Shown here piece after piece: positions 34,985 through 43,843 of a stretch of DNA of 64,000 nucleotides. Position numbers and translations under genes: made by a program. The notes under the pieces were generated by a model. It saw only the letters and a list, made by a program, of their open reading frames with translations. It made no database searches and was not told where the DNA came from. Where the stretch lies: positions 5,135,001 to 5,199,000 of the forward strand of contig CP119314.1 of the NCBI GenBank assembly GCA_029202385.1. Reading direction: 5' to 3'. The stretch is from Candidatus Sphingomonas phytovorans. Lineage in GTDB: Bacteria; Pseudomonadota; Alphaproteobacteria; Sphingomonadales; Sphingomonadaceae. The number at the start of each line of letters is the position of its first letter. Position 1 is the first letter of the stretch.

Positions 34985-35766
34985 CGAAGCAGCCTCAGGA
35001 ACTGGCGCTGCTGGCTGAATCCGGCCGGCTGCTGGCGTCGGTATTCGAACTGCTGGATCGCACGCCGCTCGCCGGCATGTCGACACTCCAGGTCGACCAA
35101 ATGGTCGAGCATTTCATCGTCAATGATCTTCAGGCCAGGCCAGCGAGCAAGGGCCAATATGGGTATGGCTTCGTATTGAACTCTTCGGTGAACGATGTGG
35201 TGTGCCACGGCGTGCCATCGTCATCGGCAGTGCTTCGGGACGGCGACATCGTCAATTTCGACATCACGCTCGAGAAGAACGGCTATATCGCCGATTCAAG
35301 CAAGACCTATCTGGTTGGCGAGGTAAACCCTGCCGCCAGGAGACTGGTCCAGATCACCTACGAAGCCATGTGGATGGGCATCCGGGCGGTTCGCCCGGGC
35401 GCCCGGCTCGGAGATATCGGCTGGGCGATCGAACGGCATGCCAAACGAAATGGCTATTCCGTGGTGCGTGAATATTGCGGTCACGGCATCGGCCGGGAGA
35501 TGCACGAGGAGCCCCAGATTCTCCACTTCGGGAAACCGGGAACCGGTCTTGTCCTGCGTGAAGGCATGGTGTTCACGATCGAGCCGATGCTCAATCGGGG
35601 CCGGCGCAGCGTGAGGACCGAGGCTGACGGCTGGACCGTCGTGACGACGGATGGGTCGCTTTCAGCACAGTTCGAGCACACCATCGCCGTCACGGCTTCC
35701 GGCGCGTCGGTGCTGACATTACGTCCCGACGAGCCCGGTCTGGGGCCTATCAAGCGTGCGGCTTGA
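34981..35766 (+). CDS. map: Methionine aminopeptidase, type I
   Basis: Removes N-terminal methionine from new proteins. 261 residues of pita-bread fold. All metal and catalytic residues of MetAP are visible: NDVVCHGVP (His76), NFDITLEKNG (Asp94), ADSSKTYLVG (Asp105), YCGHGIGREMHEEPQILHF (His168, His175), GMVFTIEPMLN (Glu201) and AQFEHTIAVT (Glu232). So the enzyme should be active. It is coupled to a ParD-like regulator rather than placed in the usual rpsB or secY context, and is probably a second, accessory MetAP. A GGCGGTGCC-AGGA-GGCGCCGCC hairpin follows at 35773-35795. Confidence 0.9.
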   Translation: MTKQPQELALLAESGRLLASVFELLDRTPLAGMSTLQVDQMVEHFIVNDLQARPASKGQYGYGFVLNSSVNDVVCHGVPSSSAVLRDGDIVNFDITLEKNGYIADSSKTYLVGEVNPAARRLVQITYEAMWMGIRAVRPGARLGDIGWAIERHAKRNGYSVVREYCGHGIGREMHEEPQILHFGKPGTGLVLREGMVFTIEPMLNRGRRSVRTEADGWTVVTTDGSLSAQFEHTIAVTASGASVLTLRPDEPGLGPIKRAA

Positions 35767-35872
35767 TTCAATGGCGGTGCCAGGAGGCGCCGCCATGACC
35801 GATCTCATCCAGGGGCGGACTGACTGCCGTTGACGCCTGACAGCGGTACTATCGATGAGCCTCGAACCTGGA

Positions 35873-36649
35873 TCAGGCGAAGATCGCGACGCTTTGCATG
35901 CCCTGGGCGATGGGCTGGCCGTCGGCGTTCCAGATCGTCATCGCCTGGCTTGAGCAGCCGTTCCTCGCATAGTCCGACTGGGCCGAAAGCAGCCACCAGC
36001 CGTCAGTCGTTGCGGGTGCCGGGGCAAGCAGGTTGACGATCCAGGTGAGCGAACTGATCGGCGCGGGCTGCTTGCCGAGCAGCTTGAAAGCGGCGGGGGG
36101 GAGCGCATCGGCGACGGCCAGCACATGGACCATCGGGTCGAGCCCGTCGGGCGCGCGCAGCCGTGCCCAGCGCAGCCATTCAGCCTCGCCCGCCGCCTCT
36201 TCCTTCAGGTCGAGGAAGTTGAAGTTGCCGGTGAAGAATTCGTCGGGCCCGGTATAGAGTTTTGCATCCGGCACGGGCGGGCGGCGATCGCTGTGCAACC
36301 GACCGTCGAGCTCGATCCGCGAGGGCTGGTCCGACATGAAGACGAAGGTCGCGCGATAGCCGAGCCCGGCTTCGGAGGTGATGTCGGCCTGGATGAAAGC
36401 CGCGTTGCGCCCGCGGCGCAGCTTGGTCGCGGTGACGCTGACGTCGCCCGAGAGCGGGCCGATGAAGGAGACCTGCGCTGAGCGGAGCGGCGGCAGATCG
36501 GGCTCGATTCCTTGCGCGGCATGGAGCGCGAGCGCGCTGGACAGGCCGCCATAAGTGGTTCGGCCCTGCAACCAGTCGGCCGGGATTGCCGTACGGAAGC
36601 CGTCCTCGATCGCCGTGGCGCCACTGAGGATGTCGGCGATTGGCGTCAC
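35873..36649 (-). CDS. TesB-like acyl-CoA thioesterase
   Basis: 258 residues from a GTG at 36649 that overlaps the stop codon of the acyl-CoA synthetase gene (GTGA). Hot-dog fold features are DWLQGRTTYGGLSSALAL near the N-terminus, PLRSAQVSFIGPLSGDVSV, RGRNAAFIQADITSEAG and a second half with LTWIVNLLAPAPATTDGWWLL. It resembles the TesB/thioesterase-like superfamily. Pairing with an acyl-CoA synthetase suggests a carboxylic acid activation and release cycle. Specific substrate unknown. Confidence 0.82.
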   Translation of the reverse strand: MTPIADILSGATAIEDGFRTAIPADWLQGRTTYGGLSSALALHAAQGIEPDLPPLRSAQVSFIGPLSGDVSVTATKLRRGRNAAFIQADITSEAGLGYRATFVFMSDQPSRIELDGRLHSDRRPPVPDAKLYTGPDEFFTGNFNFLDLKEEAAGEAEWLRWARLRAPDGLDPMVHVLAVADALPPAAFKLLGKQPAPISSLTWIVNLLAPAPATTDGWWLLSAQSDYARNGCSSQAMTIWNADGQPIAQGMQSVAIFA

Positions 36650-38178
36650 AGCGCGGTCTCTGCCAGACGGTCGCGCAGCTCGCGCTTCAGCACCTTGCCG
36701 ATCGCGCTGCGCGGCAGCTCGTCGATGGCGTGGAGCGCAGAGAGGCGCTGGGTCTTGCCGAGCTGGGCGTTGGTCCATGCCAGGATCTCGGCATTGCCGG
36801 CATCGATCCCGGTGTGCGGCACGTAGAAGCCGACCGGCGTTTCGCCCCATGTCTCCGACGGCACCCCGATCACGCTGCAATCGGCGACCGCCGGATGCTG
36901 CGACAATACTGCCTCGAGATCGGTCGGATAGATATTGAACCCGCCTGAGATGATCAGGTCCTTCTTGCGATCGAGCAGGGTGAGGAAGCCGTCGGCGTCG
37001 AAGCGGCCGACATCGCCGTGGCGGATATAGCGCCGTCCCTCGGCATCGAACCATTCGGCCGCGGCACTTGCCTCGCTGCGGCCGTGATAGCCGGTCATCA
37101 TCGCCGGCGAGCGGCCGACGACTTCGCCCATCTCGCCCTGCGGTACTTCTTTGCCATCCTCGTCGATCAGGCGGATGTCGTGATCCTCGATCGGGCGGCC
37201 GACGGTGTGGAGCTTGTCGGGAAAGAGGTTGGCGATCAGCAGGCAGGTGCCGCCGCCTTCGGTCATGCCGTAATATTCGACCAGCAGCCCGGGCCAGCGG
37301 GCCAGGACATCGGCCTTGAGCGCGGCGGAGAAGGGCGCGCTGGTGCAGGTCTTCAGGCGAAAGGCCGACAGGTCGAAGCTGTCGAAATCGGGGAGCGCCA
37401 TGATCCGCTGGTACTGGACCGGCACGAGCATCGCATGGGTCGCGCGGTTGGCCTGGGCGAGTTCGAGAAAGCCGCGGGCGTCGAACTTCTTCATCAGCAC
37501 CGCGGTGCCGCCCCAGCCGAGGGTCGGCAGGAAGCTGACCAGCGTGGTGTTGGAATAGAGCGGCGTCGCGATCATCGTCACCGCTTCGCCGAAGCCGGCC
37601 GAGGCGTTGCGGTTGATATGGGCCCAGCGCATCGCGTGGCTCTGGACGATGCCCTTGGGCGTGCCGGTGGTGCCGGAGGAATAGATGATGTTGAAGCCGT
37701 CGCCGGGTGCGATGGCAACAGGCGCGGGTTTTGTTCTTTCGGGGGCGAGCCATGCGGCGAAGGCGTCGGTGTCAAGGCGAACCAGGGTTGCGGAGACTGG
37801 CTGGTTAGCCAGCGCGGCCTCAGCTTCGGCATCGACAAAGACGATCGGCGCGCCGCAATCGGCGATCATCGCCGCGAGCGATTCCGGCGTCGAGGAGGGA
37901 GCGAGCGGCGCGGCGACGCAGCCGGCGCGGAGTGCACCGAGAAAGGCGACGCCATACTCGATTCGGGAAGCGGACACGATTGCGACCGCCTGCCCCTGCA
38001 CGACGCCGTCCCGCTGGAGCGCGGCGGCGACACGGTCCATCAGGGCGTCGAGTGTCGCATAGTCGATGCTGCCCTCCAGCGCGGCGAGGGCGGTCTTGCT
38101 GCCTTGCTCAGTTGCATGAGCATGGATCAGGTCGGGCAGGGTCGCGAAATCGGTCGCGAGCATATCGGCGGCTGTCAT
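36646..38178 (-). CDS. Acyl-CoA synthetase (AMP-forming)
   Basis: Activates a carboxylic acid to acyl-CoA through an acyl-AMP. 510 residues with the P-loop IIYSSGTTGTPKGIVQSH, the A5 region YYGMTEGGGT, the A7/A8 region RYIRHGDVGRFDADGFLTLLDRKKDLIISGGFNIYPTDLE and the C-terminal lysine region RSAIGKVLKRELR. Start ATG at 38178 (MTAADMLATDF). It forms an operon with the thioesterase and is divergent from a GST/SDR pair. Substrate cannot be deduced. Confidence 0.93.
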   Translation of the reverse strand: MTAADMLATDFATLPDLIHAHATEQGSKTALAALEGSIDYATLDALMDRVAAALQRDGVVQGQAVAIVSASRIEYGVAFLGALRAGCVAAPLAPSSTPESLAAMIADCGAPIVFVDAEAEAALANQPVSATLVRLDTDAFAAWLAPERTKPAPVAIAPGDGFNIIYSSGTTGTPKGIVQSHAMRWAHINRNASAGFGEAVTMIATPLYSNTTLVSFLPTLGWGGTAVLMKKFDARGFLELAQANRATHAMLVPVQYQRIMALPDFDSFDLSAFRLKTCTSAPFSAALKADVLARWPGLLVEYYGMTEGGGTCLLIANLFPDKLHTVGRPIEDHDIRLIDEDGKEVPQGEMGEVVGRSPAMMTGYHGRSEASAAAEWFDAEGRRYIRHGDVGRFDADGFLTLLDRKKDLIISGGFNIYPTDLEAVLSQHPAVADCSVIGVPSETWGETPVGFYVPHTGIDAGNAEILAWTNAQLGKTQRLSALHAIDELPRSAIGKVLKRELRDRLAETAL

Positions 38179-38247
38179 GATACGCCGCTATGCGAGGTGC
38201 GCGGCAAATGCCATACGCAATCTTCTAAAAAATGGAGAGGGTTGCCG

Positions 38248-38862
38248 ATGCTGTTCTACGACGCGGTGAATCCGGCGCCCAATCCGCGCCGTGTACGCAT
38301 CTATCTCGCCGAAAAGGGACTGAGCGTGCCCAGCGAGACGCTTTCGATCGTCGCGGGGGAGCATAAGGGAGCGGCTTTCCTCGAAGTGAATCCGCTGGGG
38401 CAGATTCCGGCGCTGAAGCTCGACGATGGCGGCGTACTGACCGAAAGCGTGTCGATCTGCCGCCTGTTCGAGGCGATGCATCCCGAACCGCCGATGTTCG
38501 GCACGGGGCCGCGCGGTATCGCCGAGGTCGATATGTGGATGCGGCGGGCGGAGCTGCGGCTGATGGTGCCGCTGGCGATGGTCTGGGTCCACACCCATCC
38601 CTTCACCGCGCGCGTGGTGAAGCCGCAATATACCGAGTTCGGGGAGAGCCAGCGGCCACGAGTGACCGGCGCGATGCGGGAGTTCGACCGCGCGCTCGCC
38701 GACCGGGAGTATCTGGACGGGAAGAGCTATTCGATGGCCGATATCGTGCTGCTGTCGATCGTCGATTTCGCGGGATTCGTGGGGATCGCGATTCCCGAGG
38801 AGCAGGAACATCTGCGCGCGTGGCACGACCGTGTCTCCGCCCGACCGAGTGCCCAGGCATGA
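38248..38862 (+). CDS. Glutathione S-transferase
   Basis: 204 residues from the ATG at 38248, with GGAGAGGG before it. GST N-terminal domain: FYDAVNPAPNPRRVRIYLAEKGL, NPLGQIPALKLDDGGVLTESVSICRLFEA. The C-terminal helical domain ends YLDGKSYSMADIVLLSIVDF. Its stop codon overlaps the SDR start by four bases (ATGA). It is divergent from the acyl-CoA synthetase gene; the 69-base gap must carry both promoters. Confidence 0.92.
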   Translation: MLFYDAVNPAPNPRRVRIYLAEKGLSVPSETLSIVAGEHKGAAFLEVNPLGQIPALKLDDGGVLTESVSICRLFEAMHPEPPMFGTGPRGIAEVDMWMRRAELRLMVPLAMVWVHTHPFTARVVKPQYTEFGESQRPRVTGAMREFDRALADREYLDGKSYSMADIVLLSIVDFAGFVGIAIPEEQEHLRAWHDRVSARPSAQA

Positions 38863-39665
38863 GCGGCGTCATGAGCGATGGCATGAAGGGCGCGGTTGCG
38901 ATCGTCACGGGCGGCGGGACCGGGATCGGCGCGGCGGTGGTGCGGCGCTTGGCGGCGCGGGGCGTGCGCTGCGTGATCAACTATGCGAGCAGCCGGGACG
39001 AGGCCGAAGCGCTCGCCTCGGCGGTGGACGGCGCGATCGCGGTGCAGGCCGATATCGCCGAGGATTCGGCCTGCCGGTCGCTCGCCGCGGCAGCGGTCGA
39101 GGCGTTCGGGCGGATCGATTTCCTGGTCAACAATGCCGGGCGGACCAAATTCGCCAATCACGAGGATCTGGACGCGCTGTCGGCCGACGACTTCATCGAC
39201 ATCTATCGGCTGAACACGATCGCGCCGTTCCAGATGATCCGCGCCTGCACCCCGGCAATGCGCGAAAACGGAATCGGCGCGGTGGTCAACATCGCCTCGG
39301 TGGCGGGTGTGTTCGGCAACGGATCGTCGGTCGCCTATGCCGCGTCCAAGGGCGCGCTGGTCACGATGACGAAGAGCCTTGCCCGCGCGCTGGCGCCGGC
39401 GATCCGGGTCAATGCGGTGGCGCCGGGCTATGTCGGGACCGGCTGGTTCGAGAAGAGGCTGGGCGAGGCCGGTTTCGCCGCGCTCAACGCGCGCATCGCC
39501 GCGCAGACACCGATGGCGATGGCCGCCGGCGCCGACGATATCGCCGGGCCGGTCGTGATGCTGCTCGATCCGGACAACCGGGTGATGACCGGCGAGACGC
39601 TGCTGCTCGATGCCGGCGCGCATCTCGATGTCGGGTTGTCGCGCCGACCCGGGAAGGAACTGTGA
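38859..39665 (+). CDS. Short-chain dehydrogenase/reductase
   Basis: 268 residues, MSGVMSDGMKGAVAIVTGGG with cofactor motif TGGGTGIGAAVV, DxxD-like QADIAEDSA, NNAGRTKFA, catalytic Ser in VVNIASVAGVFGNGSSVAYAASKGAL (YxxxK) and NAVAPGYVGTGWFEK. Likely FabG-like NAD(P)H-dependent oxidoreductase. Translationally coupled to the GST gene. Together with the divergent thioesterase and synthetase it suggests a carboxylic acid or aromatic catabolic function. Confidence 0.92.
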   Translation: MSGVMSDGMKGAVAIVTGGGTGIGAAVVRRLAARGVRCVINYASSRDEAEALASAVDGAIAVQADIAEDSACRSLAAAAVEAFGRIDFLVNNAGRTKFANHEDLDALSADDFIDIYRLNTIAPFQMIRACTPAMRENGIGAVVNIASVAGVFGNGSSVAYAASKGALVTMTKSLARALAPAIRVNAVAPGYVGTGWFEKRLGEAGFAALNARIAAQTPMAMAAGADDIAGPVVMLLDPDNRVMTGETLLLDAGAHLDVGLSRRPGKEL

Positions 39666-39765
39666 CGGCGCGGCTGATTGGCACCTGATCGGCTATAGCC
39701 TGGATCGACAGGGCGACGGGGGCGTCATAAAGTCGGGATCGGGTATCTTCGGGGGAGGGCGCTTC

Positions 39766-40251
39766 ATGCTTCACGGCCGCCATATTGCCGGCACCGTCGC
39801 GGCGAGCATGGCCGCGCTGCTGCTCGGCGCCTGCACCGTGACCCTGATGGCGCCCTATGACAGCAAGACCGAGCAGATGGTCTCGGCCTTGCAGAGCAGC
39901 TTCTCCGCGGAGCGCCAGGCCTTGCTCTACAGCTACGGCACGCCCGACTGCGTCTATTCGCGCCAGACCGGATTCTACCAGAAGGCGCATGCCGATATCG
40001 AGGATCTGCGCGTCCATGTCGGCGTGTTCGCGAAGAACGCGCAGACGATCGAGATGGTCGGCCTGCTGGACAGCAGTCTCAGCGCGCTCGAGGCGCAGCA
40101 CAAGAGGCGGGAGGAGACGCGACAGGGCCCCGAGCAGTGCATGAGCGCCCAGATCATGGAGCCCGACTTCAACGGGCTGGCGCAATCGACGGGCGCGATC
40201 CTGATGCTCGAAAAGGCCAAGCAACGCGGCGTGCCGCTGGGAGGCAATTGA
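39766..40251 (+). CDS. Lipoprotein of unknown function
   Basis: 161 residues from the ATG at 39766 (GGGGGAGG upstream). Signal with lipobox LLLGAC; mature part starts TVTLMAPYDSKTEQMVSALQ and is predicted helical, with cysteines in PDCVYSRQTGFY and PEQCMSAQIMEP. I recognise no family. The stop codon overlaps the start of the next gene by one base (TGATG), so the two are probably a unit. A membrane-tethered helical protein could stabilise or sequester a partner. Confidence 0.75.
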   Translation: MLHGRHIAGTVAASMAALLLGACTVTLMAPYDSKTEQMVSALQSSFSAERQALLYSYGTPDCVYSRQTGFYQKAHADIEDLRVHVGVFAKNAQTIEMVGLLDSSLSALEAQHKRREETRQGPEQCMSAQIMEPDFNGLAQSTGAILMLEKAKQRGVPLGGN

Positions 40252-40583
40252 TGGCGCAGATCGATGTAAGCGCGCTGACCGGGGAGATTGCCGGCGCGAT
40301 GACCGGAGTGCTGGTGAGCGGCGGCAAGACCGCCGAGATCTATGCGAAGAACGAGGCGGAGAAGATCGCCATCTCGATCCGCCAGATCGGCGAGCTCTAC
40401 GCGTCGGGCGTCATCGACGCGGAGGAAGCGCGGCTGAAGCTTGATATCCAGAAGAACACGTCGCGCACCATGCTGCTGGCCGTTAAGGGGATCGGTATCC
40501 TGACCGCCGAGCAGGCGATCAATGCCGGGCTGGCGACAGTGTGCGGCGCGGTCAACACCGCGCTGGGGTTCGCGCTCCTCTAA
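40251..40583 (+). CDS. Small hydrophobic protein coupled to the lipoprotein
   Basis: 110 residues: MAQIDVSALTGEIAGAMTGV, an amphipathic helical middle (KTAEIYAKNEAEKIAISIRQIGELYASGVIDAEEARLKLDIQK) and a hydrophobic glycine/alanine-rich C-terminus (LLAVKGIGILTAEQAINAGLATVCGAVNTALGFALL). It overlaps the lipoprotein stop by one base. The C-terminal part could be membrane-inserted. No family recognised. Confidence 0.65.
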   Translation: MAQIDVSALTGEIAGAMTGVLVSGGKTAEIYAKNEAEKIAISIRQIGELYASGVIDAEEARLKLDIQKNTSRTMLLAVKGIGILTAEQAINAGLATVCGAVNTALGFALL

Positions 40584-40681
40584 CGGATGAGCTGGCCAGG
40601 GCCGATCGGGATTCTACGGGGAGACTTCGGTTCCGGCCGCCCCGTGGATGCCGGGTCGATGCTTCAACATCCGCTGGATCG

Positions 40682-41233
40682 TCAGATAATCGGCTGGGCG
40701 CTGTCCCCGGCGAGCAATAGCTGCGGAACCTGCGAGAAGGTCCAGGTCGTGGCGCCCGGTGCCTGGTCGAGCACCCAGACCATGTCGAACCGGTCGCCTG
40801 GCCAGGGCCTGGGTGCGATCTTCGATCCGGCGACATGATCGACCAGGTCCGGAATGACGTCATGCTGCCACGCGACCAGCACCGGGCCCGCCGCCGCGGC
40901 CGCGATGGCGGCGGCGGCGAGCGCCTTCTTGTCCTTCTTGGCGATGCTCGTGTCGATGGTGATGCCCAGTTCCTGGGATAGCGGGAGCACGGTGTGCTGT
41001 GGGCGCAGGCTGGCGCCGGGGCTGGCGGCGTCCGAGGCGAAGATCGCGGTCGGCGTTGCGATGCCTGGTGACAGGCTGGCCGGATCGTGCGGCGCGAAGA
41101 ATCGCACCAATGCGCCCGCGCGCTGCCAGCCGAGCACGATCAGATCGTCCGGATTGGCCGTGCCGTCCAGGCCGACGCCGGCGGTCGTCCCGAAGGGCTT
41201 TTCGGCATGCCGTGTGAACATGATCCTGGCCAT
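40682..41233 (-). CDS. Histidine phosphatase superfamily-like protein
   Basis: 183 residues. MARIMFTRHAEKPFG has the RH motif of the histidine phosphatase (phosphoglycerate-mutase-like) superfamily with the nucleophilic His. VLVAWQHDVIPDLVDH carries the second conserved His, and RFDMVWVLDQ follows. A signal peptide is not evident, so a cytoplasmic phosphatase is expected. Substrate unknown. The gene stands alone between the lipoprotein unit and the IS630 element. Confidence 0.8.
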   Translation of the reverse strand: MARIMFTRHAEKPFGTTAGVGLDGTANPDDLIVLGWQRAGALVRFFAPHDPASLSPGIATPTAIFASDAASPGASLRPQHTVLPLSQELGITIDTSIAKKDKKALAAAAIAAAAAGPVLVAWQHDVIPDLVDHVAGSKIAPRPWPGDRFDMVWVLDQAPGATTWTFSQVPQLLLAGDSAQPII

Positions 41234-41441
41234 GGTTCCGCTCCCCCTGAACGATATGGATGTCTATCCTCAAGGGTAGTGAGCGAACGGGTATGGGGTC
41301 AATCGATCGGGCGGGAGAGATCGATCCGATCCGGACGCTTGCCCGGCGCCCCGGCATGCCGGAATCGATCGATGGCCTTGCCCGATCGGGGTAAATTCCA
41401 GCGCGGCGCACAGGAAGTCGGTACCGACTGTTTCCGTTCGT

Positions 41442-41460
41442 GCCGGGCAGAACGCCCGGC
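41442..41460. terminator. Hairpin separated from the MFS gene by the IS element
   Basis: GCCGGGC, loop AGAAC, GCCCGGC: a perfect 7-bp stem ending six bases before the IS630 end. Without the IS it would lie directly behind the MFS stop codon, so it is probably that gene's original 3' hairpin, now 1 kb away. Confidence 0.5.
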
Positions 41461-41466
41461 GTTCTA

Positions 41467-42519
41467 GAGCATTCAGCGTGAAATAGGAATCGTATTGTGG
41501 ATTCCTTTGTGTCTGGAAATATGATTCACCCTCGTGAGGAGGTGGATCATGGGGAGGTTCTATTCGAGCGATCTACGGGATCGGATATCCGCGCATGTCT
41601 CGGCTGGTCATTCACGTCGTGATGCGGCGCGCCGTTTCGGCGTGAGTCCGAGTTGCGCGATCAAGCTTTTCCAGCGCGTAACGAAGACCGGGTCGGCGAC
41701 TCCGGCGCGCCAGGGACGCCCACCGGGGGCGGGCAAGCTTGCGCCGCATATGGCCAAGCTGATCCGCTGGGTCGAGGCGAAGCCGGACATCAGCATGTCG
41801 GAACTCACCGCAAAGCTCGAGGCGGAGACAAAGACGGTGGCGCATCCGGCTTCGCTCTCGCGGGCGCTGCTTGCCGTCGGCTTCAGATATAAAAAAAGCC
41901 CTGATGGCATCGGAGTGCGGACGCGATGATGTCTGCGAGGCGCGGCGGCGATGGCGGCTGCATCGCCAGCCGCGCATGCGCGAGCAGGCGCACCGGCTGG
42001 TCTTCATCGATGAGACGGCGACTACGACGAAAATGACGCGCCTGCGCGGTCGGGCGCTTCAGGGACAGCGCCTGAAGGCCCGCGCGCCGTTCGGGCACTG
42101 GAAAACGCAGACCTTCATAGCAGGCTTACGCTGCGACGGCCTGACCGCCCCCTGGATCATCGACCGGCCGATGACCAAGGAGATCTTCGAGGTTTATATC
42201 GAGACGCAGCTCGCGCCGACGCTGGACACGGGCGATGTCGTCATCCTCGATAACCTGCCAAGCCATAAGAGCGACAAGGCCAAGGCAATCCTCAAGGGCC
42301 GCGGCGCCTGGTTCCTCTTCCTCCCGCCATACAGCCCAGATCTCAACCCGATCGAGATGGCCTTCTCGAAGCTCAAAGCCCATCTCAGACGTATGGGCGC
42401 CAGAACCATCGACGACCTCTGGCGAGCCGTAGGCAGCATCTGCGACCTCTACTCACCACAAGAATGCCGAAACTACTTCGCAGCCGCAGGATATGGGTTC
42501 GATTAAACGCTCAATGCTC
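41467..42519 (+). mobile_element. IS630-family insertion sequence
   Basis: 1053 bases. The left end GAGCATTCAGCGTGAAAT and the reverse complement of the right end, GAGCATTGAGCGTTTAAT, are terminal inverted repeats with few mismatches. The dinucleotide TA flanks both ends (41465-41466 and 42520-42521), the target duplication typical of IS630/Tc1-mariner elements. It contains one frameshifted transposase gene. Ends are intact, so it looks recently active. Confidence 0.93.
41549..42506 (+). CDS. IS630 family transposase (two frames joined at A7)
   Basis: Frame 1 (41549-41929) encodes the helix-turn-helix half: [38 protein letters not shown] and [35 protein letters not shown]. Frame 2 (to 42506) encodes the DDE half: [28 protein letters not shown] and [21 protein letters not shown] give the three acidic residues. 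They meet at a run of seven A (41891-41897). Losing one A in the transcript (or a +1 slip) joins them as [17 protein letters not shown], giving about 318 residues, the family length. This is the programmed slippage known in IS630 elements. ATG with GAGGAGG before it. Confidence 0.9.
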
Positions 42520-43736
42520 TAGGCCGTCGGCTTGGGCGGCGGAACGCGGTCCAGCACTTTCCAGGCGATGATGCCGAGCGAGGCGAAGGCGAGTATCCCC
42601 GCCAGCAGGAAGGCGGCGCCCGGGAAGCCATGGTCGACCCCCGTCGCCAGCGCCTGGGTAAGCAGCAATGGCCCGAGGATCGAGGAGACGCTGCCCATGC
42701 TGCCGATACCGCCTTGCAGCGCGCCCTGGTGCGAGGCGTCGACCATGCGCGAGAGCAGGCCGTTCATCGCCGGAAAGATCATGCCGGAGAGCGCGCTGAC
42801 CAGGAACAGGGCATAGGCCTGCCAGCTTTGCGTGATGAAGGCGAAGGCGAGGAAGGCGATGCCGGCCGAGACGAGCCCGATGACGAGCGCCCACCGCTCG
42901 CCGACCCGGGCAATGATCTTCCCGGTCAGGCCGCCCTGGACCAGCGCCATCACCAGCCCGACAAAGGCGAGCGACCAGCCGATCGCCTTCGCATCCCAAT
43001 TGAACCGGATCGCGGCCCAGAACGCCCAGGTCGAGGGATAGACCATGTGCGCCAGCTGCCAGACGAACCAGGCGGCAAGCAGGGGCGCCGCATTGCCGGC
43101 ATGGAACAACGGGCGGAAGGCGCCGACGATATGGGCATCGCGCAGCTTGAACGGACGTCGGTTCGCCGGCGCCAGCGTTTCGGGCATCGCGACGATCATC
43201 ACGGTCGCATTGGCGAGCGCGAGGATCGCTGCCGCGACGAAGGGCGCGCGGGGGCCGAAATCGGCGAGCAGGCCGCCGATCGCGGGGCCAATGATGAAAC
43301 CTATGCCGAACGCCGCGCCGATCAGCCCGAATACGCCGCTGCGCTTTTCGGGCGGGGTGACGTCGGCCAGCACCGAGCTGGCCGGGCTATAGACCGCGCC
43401 TGCGATGCCCGCGATGGCGCGGCCGAGGAACAACCAGGCAAGCGTCGGCGCCCAGGCCATCAGCGCGTAATCCATGCCGAACGCCAGCATCGAAGCGATG
43501 AGCACGGGGCGCCGGCCGAACCGGTCGCTGAGATTGCCCAGTACCGGGCCGGCGAAGAACTGGGTCAGCGCGAACACGACCAGCATATAGCCGGCGATCC
43601 GCGTCGCCTGTTCCAGATCGACATGGCCGATGCTGGTGATCAGATGCGGGAAGACCGGCATGACGATGCCGAAGCCGATCGTGTCGATCAGTACGGCGGC
43701 GAGGACGATCGGTACGGCTCGATGTTCGAAACGCAT
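42519..43736 (-). CDS. MFS transporter, TetA/DHA1-like
   Basis: 405 residues and about 12 transmembrane helices. The inner loop motif GNLSDRFGRRPVLI (MFS motif A) is clear, and IGFGIVMPVFPHLI resembles tetracycline-class exporters (TCR/Tet). Drug or metabolite efflux is likely; substrate unknown. The stop codon TAG at 42519-42521 uses the TA target duplication of the IS630 plus the first G of its end. The sequence on the other IS flank shows that the pre-insertion stop was also TAG, so the protein is intact. Confidence 0.9.
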   Translation of the reverse strand: MRFEHRAVPIVLAAVLIDTIGFGIVMPVFPHLITSIGHVDLEQATRIAGYMLVVFALTQFFAGPVLGNLSDRFGRRPVLIASMLAFGMDYALMAWAPTLAWLFLGRAIAGIAGAVYSPASSVLADVTPPEKRSGVFGLIGAAFGIGFIIGPAIGGLLADFGPRAPFVAAAILALANATVMIVAMPETLAPANRRPFKLRDAHIVGAFRPLFHAGNAAPLLAAWFVWQLAHMVYPSTWAFWAAIRFNWDAKAIGWSLAFVGLVMALVQGGLTGKIIARVGERWALVIGLVSAGIAFLAFAFITQSWQAYALFLVSALSGMIFPAMNGLLSRMVDASHQGALQGGIGSMGSVSSILGPLLLTQALATGVDHGFPGAAFLLAGILAFASLGIIAWKVLDRVPPPKPTA

Positions 43737-43833
43737 TCACTCCCCCGGATCGTTCGCGTCCACGGCTTGTCGCGGCGCGGGCGCCGGCGGAACATTCGCC
43801 GAACATGCCCAAGGTCGCGGCCAAGGACAAGAG

Positions 43834-43843
43834 GACAATTGTC
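43834..43843. promoter_or_regulatory. Palindrome in the MFS-flagellin gap
   Basis: GACAATTGTC, a perfect 10-base palindrome, about 100 bases before the divergent MFS start and 138 before the flagellin start. The interval 43737-43980 presumably carries both promoters; no clear sigma-28 or sigma-54 boxes are visible. Confidence 0.3.

Noticed and set aside
37018..38862. 614-residue open frame ending in GST
   Set aside because: The first 410 codons are antisense to the acyl-CoA synthetase. Only the last 205 codons, from a well-placed ATG, are a gene.
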